Source: Saprospiraceae bacterium (GTDB lineage Bacteria > Bacteroidota > Bacteroidia > Chitinophagales > Saprospiraceae). Taken from it: DNA of 64,000 nucleotides. The DNA is taken from assembly GCA_016711125.1 (NCBI GenBank), contig JADJTQ010000003.1, positions 124,001 through 188,000 on the forward strand, written 5' to 3'. The first letter of the stretch is position 1. Every line of letters starts with the position of its first letter. Positions 1-8,020 of this stretch are shown in pieces. The notes under the pieces are model-generated. The model made no database searches and was not told the DNA's origin. It saw only the letters and a program-made list of their open reading frames with translations. The position numbers were made by a program, and so were the translations under genes.

Positions 1-166
1 CGGCGATGTTTGCTTTCTTTTCTTCCAGTTGCTGCTTTTCATCCAGCCGCCGCAAAAAGATGAGATAGGTCATCTGCTCGATCACCGTCAATGGGTTTGA
101 CACACCCCCCGACCAGAATGAGTCCCAGATCTTGTCGACTTGAGCTTTGAGTTCTCCTGAAATCAT
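1..166 (-). CDS. hsdM: Type I restriction-modification DNA methyltransferase subunit HsdM, N-terminal fragment (cut by window edge)
   Basis: This is the first 55 codons of a gene running off the left edge. The translation starts MISGELKAQVDKIWDSFWSG and continues with VIEQMTYLIFLRRLDE. That matches the helical N-terminal domain of HsdM, the N6-adenine methyltransferase subunit of type I systems. The start is the ATG at 164-166, 6 bp after the receiver gene ends, so both are probably on one transcript. The catalytic domain lies outside the window, so it cannot be checked. This would be the active methylase of the locus, given that the second methyltransferase-like domain here has a degraded motif IV. 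Confidence 0.85.
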   Translation of the reverse strand, partial: MISGELKAQVDKIWDSFWSGGVSNPLTVIEQMTYLIFLRRLDEKQQLEEKKANIA

Positions 167-172
167 GTGCGA

Positions 173-1075
173 CTATTTGTTTTCATTTATTTTTTCGTTG
201 AGCCAGCTTAAGATATCAAGTATAGCAAATACTGTGGTCTTGAGCGTATAATTTGTAGGAATCTCGCTGTTATCATGTGCACCATAGGCACTCGTATTTG
301 CATTGATTAAATGCAATGCTGAGGCTACATGCTGTGGGATGAAGGCGGGTGGTATCTCATGGTTGAAACCATCAATACCTTTGCCTTCCAGATATCTCAA
401 GCACCAGGTTAAATTTGGCCGACCATCAGCATGAAAGAGATCTGGATGAAGGCGTCCAAGGTCGTTGAGACATTTATAATAACCTTCCAGAATTTTCCGG
501 CCTTTATTAAGCATTCCTTCAATTTGGCTGAGACTATTTGTGTCCATGGTTTTGCAGATATCTAAAAGCATGCCCTTATACCGTACATCAATTGCATCGG
601 AGTCAAATATTTCAAAAACATTGCTGTATTGGTCAATAATTTGAGTTTCCGGTAATAATGCTACCTCTTCCTTAATAAATTGAATCATTTCATCAATATC
701 GGCCGCTTTACTGAAAAACCGGATTTCATCTTCCCAAGCGTTACCTATGTCATTGTAGTAGCCTGTGTAGACGCAGTAGGGAATTGCACGTCCATTATCG
801 GCACTAATTTTTCTGATTGAATTAATACTGTCGCGAAGTGATTTCTCGGTTTCAGTACCCACTGCAGAAGTTGCTGCACGCAGCGCCTTCGCATCGAGTA
901 TTACCGCATCGTATTTATGGAAGTTAGCCCCGAGCTCTGCCATACCTTCCTGACTATTGATGAACGCACTCTTTACGATAATGCGATTATTTTGAAGTAG
1001 AGCCTTAGTGTCTTCATACTCTTTATGCTTGTCATCTATCCATAAGATATGAATCGGTCTTTCTTTTTTGCTCAT
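173..1075 (-). CDS. Response-regulator-like protein: receiver domain plus helical C-terminal domain
   Basis: The protein has 300 aa. Residues 8-130 read as a CheY-like receiver with a full set of conserved positions: acidic pair D14-D15, phospho-acceptor D61 (VILDAKAL), T104 (VYTG) and K123 (FFSK). The rest (about 150-300) is an all-helical domain that is not a recognised DNA-binding output. Its end, around an AYGAHD motif near 262-267, recalls C-terminal domains of abortive-infection (AbiJ/HEPN-like) proteins, but this is weak. It starts 4 bp after the kinase reading frame stops and ends 6 bp before hsdM. The inferred role is to receive phosphate from the adjacent soluble kinase and signal within the restriction-modification operon. 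Confidence 0.8.
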   Translation of the reverse strand: MSKKERPIHILWIDDKHKEYEDTKALLQNNRIIVKSAFINSQEGMAELGANFHKYDAVILDAKALRAATSAVGTETEKSLRDSINSIRKISADNGRAIPYCVYTGYYNDIGNAWEDEIRFFSKAADIDEMIQFIKEEVALLPETQIIDQYSNVFEIFDSDAIDVRYKGMLLDICKTMDTNSLSQIEGMLNKGRKILEGYYKCLNDLGRLHPDLFHADGRPNLTWCLRYLEGKGIDGFNHEIPPAFIPQHVASALHLINANTSAYGAHDNSEIPTNYTLKTTVFAILDILSWLNEKINENK

Positions 1076-1079
1076 CTGG

Positions 1080-1937
1080 TTAGGTTAGAGGTAAAAGAAT
1101 TTCAAAATGAATTGGAAATTCCTTATCCTTATTTTGTAGGTCGTCTTCAGAAGTCTTTGCTTCCCGAAAAATACCATTATGTTTTTCGATAATTCTCCGG
1201 ATACGGTCGCCACCAATGCCACTACCTCTGGAAGATCCGGCTTTTTTGCCCCTTTGTACGTAATCTGCGAACGTGAAGCCCTCGGGAAATCCTAAGCCAT
1301 TGTCCATGTACTCAATTGCGCAATACGGTTGGTTATTTTCATTGGCAATGTTCAATTTAGAAATGATTTTGTATTTCATGCCTTGGTCCTGGAAGCCGTG
1401 CTTTGCGGAATTGTCAATTAAGTTATATACTACCGTTGTCATCAATTGACGATCGAAAGGAATGATGATTTTCTCAAGACCCGTTGACTCAAGCACTTCA
1501 ATTGTAAATTTCGAAGTATGGGAGTAATCTTTTATGACTTGATTGAGAGAGATTTCGATGTCCATTTCCTCCAAATGAATTTCCTCTTGCTCGATTTTCA
1601 TTTTTTCTACTTCAGAATTCAATCTCTCGGTGATCGCCCTAATTCTTTTTTCATATCGGGGTAACCACTCCTTAAGCATCCAATTTGCGTCTGTGTTTTC
1701 GCGCAGTAGGGAATCATCTAGAGAGATCGGTTGATTTTGACTGGCCTTATCGGTCAGATAGTTCTTCAATAATTTAAACCCGGAAGATAATTTTTCTAGT
1801 TCACCCATGAAGTCATGTTTGAAGTTTGACAGGATCTCGAATCCCCGGTCTTGAGTCTGCAATTTATTCCTCAAGTCAACTAATTCTCTATTTTTTAGTT
1901 CTATCAATCTTTCTTTCTCTCTTGCCACATATTCCAT
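1080..1937 (-). CDS. Soluble histidine kinase domain (DHp plus GHKL ATPase), C-terminal part of a longer fused frame
   Basis: The 285 aa from the ATG at 1935-1937 carry a DHp-like helix with candidate phospho-acceptor H41 (SNFKHDF), a coiled-coil stretch to about 130, and a GHKL ATPase domain: N box near 172-181 (NLIDNSAKHG), G1 DNGLGFP at 212-218, G2 GSGIGG at 238-243. There is no transmembrane segment. The frame is open upstream of the ATG back to a TAA at 1974-1976. Those codons read KISIGLPELNKQ, matching the end of an HsdS recognition domain. The kinase is therefore in phase with the specificity domain upstream and was probably fused to it. The ATG at 1937 may serve as an independent start now. 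Confidence 0.8.
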   Translation of the reverse strand: MEYVAREKERLIELKNRELVDLRNKLQTQDRGFEILSNFKHDFMGELEKLSSGFKLLKNYLTDKASQNQPISLDDSLLRENTDANWMLKEWLPRYEKRIRAITERLNSEVEKMKIEQEEIHLEEMDIEISLNQVIKDYSHTSKFTIEVLESTGLEKIIIPFDRQLMTTVVYNLIDNSAKHGFQDQGMKYKIISKLNIANENNQPYCAIEYMDNGLGFPEGFTFADYVQRGKKAGSSRGSGIGGDRIRRIIEKHNGIFREAKTSEDDLQNKDKEFPIHFEILLPLT

Positions 1938-1973
1938 CTGCTTGTTGAGCTCTGGAAGTCCGATCGAGATCTT

Positions 1974-2547
1974 TTAAAAATCTTTCGGACTAATTCTACT
2001 TACAACTGTGCCGTGAATAAATCCCTTTAGTTGCTTTTGAAAATACTCCTGATGAAATTCAAGCCAGAAGTACTCGGGAATAATCTTTGTCGTCTCTAGA
2101 GTCCATGCGTCAATCGTTGGGGACAAAATGACTGGATTGTCGGCCTTAAAGAGCGCTATTTTTGGATCTCCCACAGTCGAAAGGAGAATGGCCGGTTCTT
2201 CAATTAATCTTCCTTTTTTGATTTTATCTGGTGATGCATCCGTATCGAAATCTAATGTGTCAAACGGGTTTGTGGGGAACGAACTTGGGCTTATATATGG
2301 AGTTTTTGCTACTGGTAGAGATGAATTGGTCTTAGCTTTACTAATGATATTCTTCAATTCGGCCAATTGATCGTCTGGTCGGAGGGCCTTTTGAAGATAT
2401 TCCGTAGATAGTCCAATGTACCCTGTTGGTAACATGATAGAGTCATTTTCTTCAACCTCGGCCTTGGTAACTAACTTATAATGGTCCGGTTCATTTCTCT
2501 TGTTCGGTTCACTCAAATAGGGCTGCTGGTCTTCGTGCAAGATGCTA
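1974..2547 (-). pseudogene. HsdS-type target-recognition domain segment, 3' of the IS630 insertion
   Basis: About 190 codons run from the insertion junction to a TAA at 1974-1976. The segment includes LPTGYIGLSTEYL and ends PKIALFKADNPVILSP ... HGTVVSRISPKDF, the layout of a type I specificity half-subunit: a beta-rich recognition domain, then the conserved end that normally continues into a leucine-rich helix. The continuation is present in frame beyond the TAA. A TTG at 2538-2540 could begin a short product, but continuity with the upstream methyltransferase-like frame across the IS is exact, so I read this as the middle of a broken gene. Confidence 0.75.
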
Positions 2548-3745
2548 GTGTCAAGTCAATTTTATATTGTCGTATAAATTGATTAACTTCGTAGCCCAAA
2601 AGGCTATGAAGAAATACAAGATAACTTTAAGCAAGGCAGAACATGATCAGTTGATCGACCTGGTAAGTAAAGGCGTTCATAGTTCGCAGCTGTATCGCAC
2701 AGCATATATTCTTCTAAACTGCGATGAAGGCAAACATGGGGATAAAATAACCAACGAACAAATAACCCAGGTTTTGAAAATTAGTATGCGAATGATCGAC
2801 CGGATAAAGCAAAGGTTTGTAGAAGAGGGTTTTGAAGCCTGCTTGGAACGCAAACCCTTGAGCCGAACAAAGCCCAAATTAGCTGATGGAGAATTGGAAG
2901 CCCACTTGATAGCATTGAGTTGTAGCAGTCCACCCAAAGGTTTCAGTAAATGGTCGCTTCGAATGTTGGCGGATAAAGTAGTTGAATTGAAGTATGTCGA
3001 AAATATTTCTCACGAAACGGTAAGACGTGTTCTAAAAAAACGAATTGAAGCCATGGAAGGTAGTTGGATGGATTATTCCACCCCATCAGAATGGTTCGTT
3101 TGTTGCTTCAATGGAAAAAGTTCTGGACATATACAAAAGACCCTACAATAAGGATTTTCCAGTGATTTGTATGGATGAATCGCCCAAACAGTTAATCAAA
3201 GAAACCAGAACCCGAATACCAATGAAACAGGGGTTTGAGGCAAGAGAAGACTTTGAATATGAACGTTGTGGAGTAGCCAATATTTTTCTTGCATCGGAGC
3301 CTCTAAAGGGCAAAAGACATGTAGAGGTAACGGAAAGAAAAACAAAAACTGACTGGGCAAAGTTTATCAAACGAATTGCGGATGAGTGGTATATAAAGGC
3401 AATAAGAATAACGCTGGTCATGGATAATTTAGCCACTCATACAGCTGGTGCATTGTATGAAACATATCCCAGCGAGGAAGCTAAAAGAATATGGGATAGA
3501 TTTGAATTCATCTATACCCCAAAGCATGGCAGTTGGTTAAATATGGCCGAAATAGAATTGAACGTATTAATGGGACAATGCTTAAATCGAAGAATAGATA
3601 CTATTGAAACAATGAGTGAAGAAGCAGAAGCCTGGTGCATGCACAGAAATAATAAAAAGGCCATAATAAACTGGCAGTTTACTAATCAAGATGCACGAAT
3701 AAAATTAGAAAGACTGTATCCGACAATAGTTCTTTGACATGACAC
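2548..3745. mobile_element. IS630-family insertion sequence, 1198 bp, with TA target duplication
   Basis: The ends form imperfect inverted repeats. The left begins GTGTCAAGTCAA and the right end, reverse-complemented, begins GTGTCATGTCAA, with a second matching block ATTGTCG about 20 bp in. TA flanks both ends (2546-2547 and 3746-3747), the usual target duplication of IS630/mariner elements. One transposase gene lies inside on the plus strand. The insertion is clean and leaves the host gene sequence otherwise intact. Confidence 0.93.
2606..3737 (+). pseudogene. IS630-family transposase (HTH plus DDE), frameshifted
   Basis: The first frame (MKKYKITLSKAEHDQL onward) holds the helix-turn-helix region, ending SHETVRRVLKK. 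The second frame continues NELKPWKVVGWIIPP and carries the DDE catalytic domain: CMDESPKQL (first Asp), VMDNLATHTAG (second Asp), HGSWLNMAEIE (Glu). The switch falls at a run of seven A at 3034-3040. The frame change is +1, so it is restored by removing one A or adding two. Family members usually read KKNE here, which would need nine A. A two-base homopolymer under-call is the simplest explanation, but programmed slippage is possible. An upstream start at 2567 is also in frame. Confidence 0.85.
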
Positions 3746-4931
3746 TAGTGGATTCGTCGGTCGAATTATAACTAATTTTTCCGCCTTTCAAAATCGATTC
3801 AGATTGATAGATATTTCCATCGATAATCTCTTGTAGTTCTTCCAGGTTGATTTTGCCTGGTTCTTTTGAGAGATTGGATATTTGACTAGATTCGATCAAG
3901 GCAAATCTGCCTCTGAGATGACTTTTCTTGTCTTTTGATAGGACAAGTAGATTAGTTTTTATGCTGGTATATGGTGCATAAAATCCCGTGGGAAAGGAAA
4001 TAATGTATTCTATTAAATCACTTGAAATAAGTTTACTCCGTAGCTCCTTTGTGCTTTTTTGCTCTGAGAAGAGTAATCCATCGGGCACGATTATATAGGC
4101 CCGTCCTTTAGCAGAAAGAGCGTAAATGGCAAACCAAACGAATTGCTCGGTGAGGTCATTGGTGCGGGTAATCAATTGGCTTTGCCATGTGTCAGATTTC
4201 CTTTTTCCCAATGGTGGTTCACAAACTAAAATGTCTACTTTGTTTGTCCATTCCTTCATATTTGAAATGGAATCCATTGTGAGGATTTCTATTTTATTAA
4301 ATTCTTTATGGAAACTCCATAAAAGATAAGTCATTACACTTACCTGCTCATCTATGTCGATCAATTTGATTTTTTCAGCAGGGGCTAAATCCAGTTTTTG
4401 TAGAAGAGAACCGGTTCCGGCAGCAGGATCTATGATTGTATTTCCATTTTCAATTTTGACCAATCTGGAGAGAAGCTCACTCAATTGACTATTGCCTCCA
4501 TATCCGTATTGCCTCTGGAACCCAATAGAGTCACTGTTGAGCCAGGCAAGTAATATCTCAAAAAGATCGTTTTGGTCGTACTCAATCTTTTCTAGTTCTG
4601 TTGAAATAAAAAGTATTGAAAGCAGATTTACTTGAGCTTGTTCAATTAGGTAATTTTTCAAATGCTTCTTAACACATGTAGATAGCTCGGTTTTAGCCGG
4701 AAGTAAGAAGCTGATGGCTGTGTCAAGATCTGGCTGAAGACTTGATTCGATAAAATCTCTAAATGGCTTATTAGAATTGTAGTTTTGGGCTAGCCAGATT
4801 AAACCGAGTATGGTTAAATACAGGGAATGCTCATCAGTAACATTTCTTTTGTATTGCCTACTGAGATTAGTTAGAATTTTACCAAGTTGTTCCCTAACTG
4901 TGAGTGATGATATTTGATTCATGGAATCCAT
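3746..4931 (-). pseudogene. Methyltransferase-like (HsdM-type) N-terminal domain, interrupted by IS630
   Basis: About 395 codons from the ATG at 4929-4931 to the IS junction. The fold is of the N6-adenine methylase type. Motif I is good (IDPAAGTG, residues about 167-174), and YGGNSQLSELLSRL at about 143-157 sits where HsdM proteins have their TP(R/K) segment. Motif IV, normally NPPF/Y, reads CEPPL at 237-241, so the catalytic Asn and aromatic are both replaced. This domain probably binds DNA or cofactor but does not methylate. It starts 54 bp after the DUF2779 gene ends, in the same direction. The gene would continue in frame into the recognition domain if the IS were absent. Confidence 0.8.
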
Positions 4932-4985
4932 TATTATTGCGAAAGTCTTTTTTCAATCATTAGTGGGAGTGAGAATAATCTTCCT

Positions 4986-6491
4986 TCAACTACTCGTGAC
5001 CTTTATATTGCTGACTACTATTTCATTCAAACTGTGATATATCTTTACCATCGCCAGAGTATCCAATTTACAATACTCCAGAAGTGCTGTGACTGTCTCC
5101 ATGATTGAAGGTAAGGTCATTTCTCCAAATATCATTTCTTTCCAGGCGTTGCATGCTGCGCCTCCATCCTGGATGGTCAGGTTTTCATAAGTGAGGTCCG
5201 GGCACAAGACCGGCAATACTTTTTTAATCGAGTACTTACCTTTAAAGCCTTTGTCTACATACTGCTGACGGGCAAAGATATCTGCCAGGTCATAAAAGCG
5301 ATTGTTGATACCTACAAGAAAATCCAGGTCATCCGGTAGCACGGCTGCCAGGTCCTCGTTACATTTCCTTTCAAAGTTCTTATTCCAAACGATCACCGAC
5401 CCGGCATCACCGATATTTTCGCGAAGCGATTGAGTGATAGCCAGAATCGGACTACTCAAATCCTGATGGAGAAATTCGCAATGCTGAAGCTCACCACCTG
5501 GCTCATATTGGATATGTACAGAATATTGAAAAGGTACTTGCTGGAAGGGATAACATCCTTCGAATACCGGAATAGCCGCAGGATAGGTCTCGTAATCGAG
5601 AAAGTAGAGTGGGTATTCTAACTCGGCCAGGCTTTTTTCAATTAGATCAGCTTTGATAATCGGCTGATCAAGATTGTGGACCCGGACTTGATTGAGTTGG
5701 TTGGGAGTGAGGTCATAATTGATGGGTATTTCAGCAATACCAAAAAGTCCATCATCAATGAGTGATCTCAGTCGCTTCGGACTACTGCCGATCCGGTACA
5801 GGTCATGGGCAGTATATGCGGGTACTTGAGGATGAAAGTGACCGAAGGTCGGACAATGTTTCGCACTTGGCTTGTACATACAATCACAAGTGATTGGTTC
5901 AGGTTGGGTGAGTAGGTGCTTGGCGTCGGAAATGGCTCTCTGAACATCATTGGATATTTTCTGAATCTCTTCAGAAATGTTTGTGATGACAAATAACTTG
6001 TCTGGATCTATCTCACCGTTCTTGCGAAACTCCTTATTGAGCTCGATGAGAAAGATTTGATTCACAGGATGACCACTTCTTATCAAGACTTCCTTTTGAA
6101 AAGCGGCATCCCAGAGGTGGCTTTCATCTTTTTTATCGGAAGCGGTGGTACCTTTGACCTCGTAGATATTGAAACCTTCGGAGGTGCGTTCCAAAACGTC
6201 AATGCGTGCATGGATTCCATCCGCTGTAAAGGATGCTTGGAAAAGTATTGGCACTCCCGAGTCAAGTGCACACTGGGTATCCCGGATAGCGTCGGCTCTC
6301 CAGCTGTCTATTAGCTGGCCCTCGGGGAATCGCTTTCTGGCCCAGAGTTCTACTTCCGTGCCCTGGTCGATTATTTGTTGGACAAAATCAGAAATCGGCT
6401 TTTCTTCGATGATCTCCGGCCGGTGTTTCAACATCCAGAAATGAGAATCGCACTCGCGAAATTTTAAGAATTCAGATTTAGTGATGTTCAT
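4986..6491 (-). CDS. DUF2779 protein: Cas4/RecB-like nuclease domain fused to a DEDD 3'-5' exonuclease-like domain
   Basis: The protein has 501 aa. The N-terminal half has a PD-(D/E)XK-type core (D98 in ARIDVL, then E111-V-K113 in IYEVKG) and four cysteines placed as in Cas4/AddB iron-sulfur clusters: C14 (FRECDSHFW) and C202, C204, C213 (CDCMYKPSAKHC). The C-terminal half (about 295-490) reads as an RNase H-like exonuclease: FLDYETYP (D299, E301), VIVWNKNFE near 368, FYDLADIF near 401, YCKLDTLAM with D477. Such proteins are reported as DUF2779. It is the first gene of the minus-strand defence operon, diverging from the WYL regulator. The function in the system is unknown; nucleic-acid degradation is inferred. 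Confidence 0.8.
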   Translation of the reverse strand: MNITKSEFLKFRECDSHFWMLKHRPEIIEEKPISDFVQQIIDQGTEVELWARKRFPEGQLIDSWRADAIRDTQCALDSGVPILFQASFTADGIHARIDVLERTSEGFNIYEVKGTTASDKKDESHLWDAAFQKEVLIRSGHPVNQIFLIELNKEFRKNGEIDPDKLFVITNISEEIQKISNDVQRAISDAKHLLTQPEPITCDCMYKPSAKHCPTFGHFHPQVPAYTAHDLYRIGSSPKRLRSLIDDGLFGIAEIPINYDLTPNQLNQVRVHNLDQPIIKADLIEKSLAELEYPLYFLDYETYPAAIPVFEGCYPFQQVPFQYSVHIQYEPGGELQHCEFLHQDLSSPILAITQSLRENIGDAGSVIVWNKNFERKCNEDLAAVLPDDLDFLVGINNRFYDLADIFARQQYVDKGFKGKYSIKKVLPVLCPDLTYENLTIQDGGAACNAWKEMIFGEMTLPSIMETVTALLEYCKLDTLAMVKIYHSLNEIVVSNIKVTSS

Positions 6492-6558
6492 AGTTATTCG
6501 TTTTTGATTACTTCACAAATCTGAGTACATTGGTGCAACAGAACTGCACCTACGAACT
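6492..6558. promoter_or_regulatory. Divergent promoter region between the defence operon and the WYL regulator
   Basis: Only 67 bp separate the two start codons, so both promoters and any WYL operator must overlap here. I see no perfect TAnnTTTG box. ATCTGAGTACATTGG is the closest match on the plus strand and CAGATTTG on the minus strand. The assignment rests on the layout, not on a clear motif. Confidence 0.4.
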
Positions 6559-7590
6559 ATGGCTACGAATAATCACGCTTTGATCCGCTACATGACGATT
6601 GACCGATGCCTCAAGTCGGGAGGCACCTATCACCTCAAAGATTTGATCGATGCATGCAGCGATGCGATATCGGGTTATGAGGAGTCCCGGCAAAAAGAAG
6701 CAGTCATAAAATCTAAATCTGTGAGCCGCCGCACGGTGTTGTACGATCTTGAGTTCATGAAAGATGAGGAATTCGGTTTTGGGGCTCCGATCCAAAGTGA
6801 CAAGATGGACGGTTACTATTACAATGACCCCAGGTTTGAGATCTTTCGGGCCAGAATCGCCCATTCGGATCTCGATGAATTGAGTCATATTCTGCTAATC
6901 CTCAAAAGGATCAGTGGCGGGGGGGAATTCAAAGATCTGGAGTCTGTATTAACTCGCCTGGAAGAGACCTACCACATTCGTCGTAGTCAGAATACACAGC
7001 CAATCATTTCTTTTGAGCATAGTACCAACATCGATGGCCAGAAGTGGATCAATAGTCTCAAAAAGTTCATTCAGAGTAAACAGACAATTGCCATTAATTA
7101 TGCACCTTTCAGCAAGGAGGCCTATGATCGTTTCCTTAGTCCCTACTTAATTAAGGAATACAATAACCGTTGGTTTTTGATTGGCTATGATCATGATGCG
7201 GAACTCATCTCCAATCTTGGTCTGGACCGGATAATCGAACTGAGAGGTTCTATTCGGTCTTATTATCAAGATCCTCATTTCAATGGTGAGGTCCATTTAA
7301 ATGATATTATTGGAGTTTCTATTGATCCAGAGAAGGAAAAGGAAACCATTACATTCAAAGCAATCAACAATCAGCATCATTATCTCAGAACCAAACCGCT
7401 GCATCATTCACAGAAGACTTTAGAATTCGCTGATACTCACGGTGTTTTCACGATCGAGGTGATTCCAAATTTTGAGCTCGAGAGTAAGTTGCTGGGGTTT
7501 GGGGAGCGGGTACTGGTTTTGGAGCCAGAATGGTTGAGGGAGAAATTAATCGAAAGGGTTGAGAGGATGAGGGAGGGGTATAGGGGGTAA
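6559..7590 (+). CDS. WYL-domain transcriptional regulator
   Basis: The protein has 343 aa with an N-terminal winged-helix region (about 5-90, including SKSVSRRTVLYDLEFM) and a WYL domain. The diagnostic stretch FLSPYLIKEYNNRWFLIGYD is at about 192-211, followed by the WCX-like C-terminal part. WYL regulators commonly control prokaryotic defence loci by sensing nucleic-acid or nucleotide ligands. Here the gene diverges from the DUF2779-led operon across a 67-bp spacer (6492-6558) that must hold both promoters. It is therefore the likely regulator of the island. An IS3-type element begins 10 bp after its stop codon. Confidence 0.88.
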   Translation: MATNNHALIRYMTIDRCLKSGGTYHLKDLIDACSDAISGYEESRQKEAVIKSKSVSRRTVLYDLEFMKDEEFGFGAPIQSDKMDGYYYNDPRFEIFRARIAHSDLDELSHILLILKRISGGGEFKDLESVLTRLEETYHIRRSQNTQPIISFEHSTNIDGQKWINSLKKFIQSKQTIAINYAPFSKEAYDRFLSPYLIKEYNNRWFLIGYDHDAELISNLGLDRIIELRGSIRSYYQDPHFNGEVHLNDIIGVSIDPEKEKETITFKAINNQHHYLRTKPLHHSQKTLEFADTHGVFTIEVIPNFELESKLLGFGERVLVLEPEWLREKLIERVERMREGYRG

Positions 7591-7652
7591 GCTACTTACT
7601 GACTTGTCCTGATATAGGTTGACACGAATTGTAAACCAAAATTAGGATTAAT

Positions 7653-8020
7653 ATGAATAAAGTAAACCATTACACGGACGAGTTTAAAATACGGATAGTA
7701 GAAGAAGTCCTGTCAGGGAAGATTACAATGGAAGAATGCCGGCGTCAGTACGGTATCAAAGGAAATCGACTGTATTGAAATGGATTCGTAAGTTCGCAGG
7801 AACATACACTAGATTTCCTAGCATGAATATAGAACAAAAATCAGAGGAAATTGATAGGCTTCGAGAGCAATTGAGACTTTTAAAAAAGGAACTGGAGTAC
7901 GAACAATTGAAGTCGACATCCTACTTGGAGATGATTAAGATTGCTGAAGAAGACCTAAAAATTCCTATTAGAAAAAGTCTGGTGCCAAACAGTCCAGAAA
8001 GTAAAAGACCTTTATCCTAG
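7653..8020 (+). pseudogene. IS3 orfA (HTH/leucine zipper), frameshifted
   Basis: The reading starts MNKVNHYTDEFKIRIVEE and goes off frame after RRQYGIKG. It resumes one frame over as STVLKWIRKFAGTY and then has a leucine-zipper stretch (EEIDRLREQLRLLKKEL). This is the OrfA layout of the IS3 family: an HTH_Tnp domain followed by a multimerising coiled coil. The frame is restored by adding one base near 7760 (in the GGAAATCG context). The product is not full length as written. Confidence 0.8.

Larger units (their letters stand above)
1080..4931 (-). pseudogene. Composite gene: pseudo-methyltransferase, HsdS recognition domain and histidine kinase in one frame, broken by IS630 and one TAA
   Basis: All three minus-strand parts use the same phase (first codon bases 4931, 2540 and 1937 are congruent modulo 3). 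The IS plus one TA copy is 1200 bp, exactly 400 codons, so deleting 2548-3747 rejoins the frame: STDEST then SILHEDQQ at the junction. Past the recognition domain, one TAA (1974-1976) interrupts PKDF-stop-KISIGLPELNKQ before the kinase. The repaired frame is about 883 codons. In the ancestor, this would be a DNA-reading protein whose recognition domain connects directly to the DHp helix of a kinase. The reconstruction is seen in the sequence. The function is inferred. Confidence 0.75.

Noticed and set aside
3034..3040. Canonical -1 ribosomal frameshift site in the IS630 transposase
   Set aside because: The downstream frame is +1 relative to the upstream one, so a -1 slip on A AAA AAC would not join them.
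1..7590. BREX, DISARM or Dnd assignment for the defence island
   Set aside because: None of the marker genes (pglZ, brxL, drmA, dndC) are present. HsdM and HsdS domains place it nearest type I systems.
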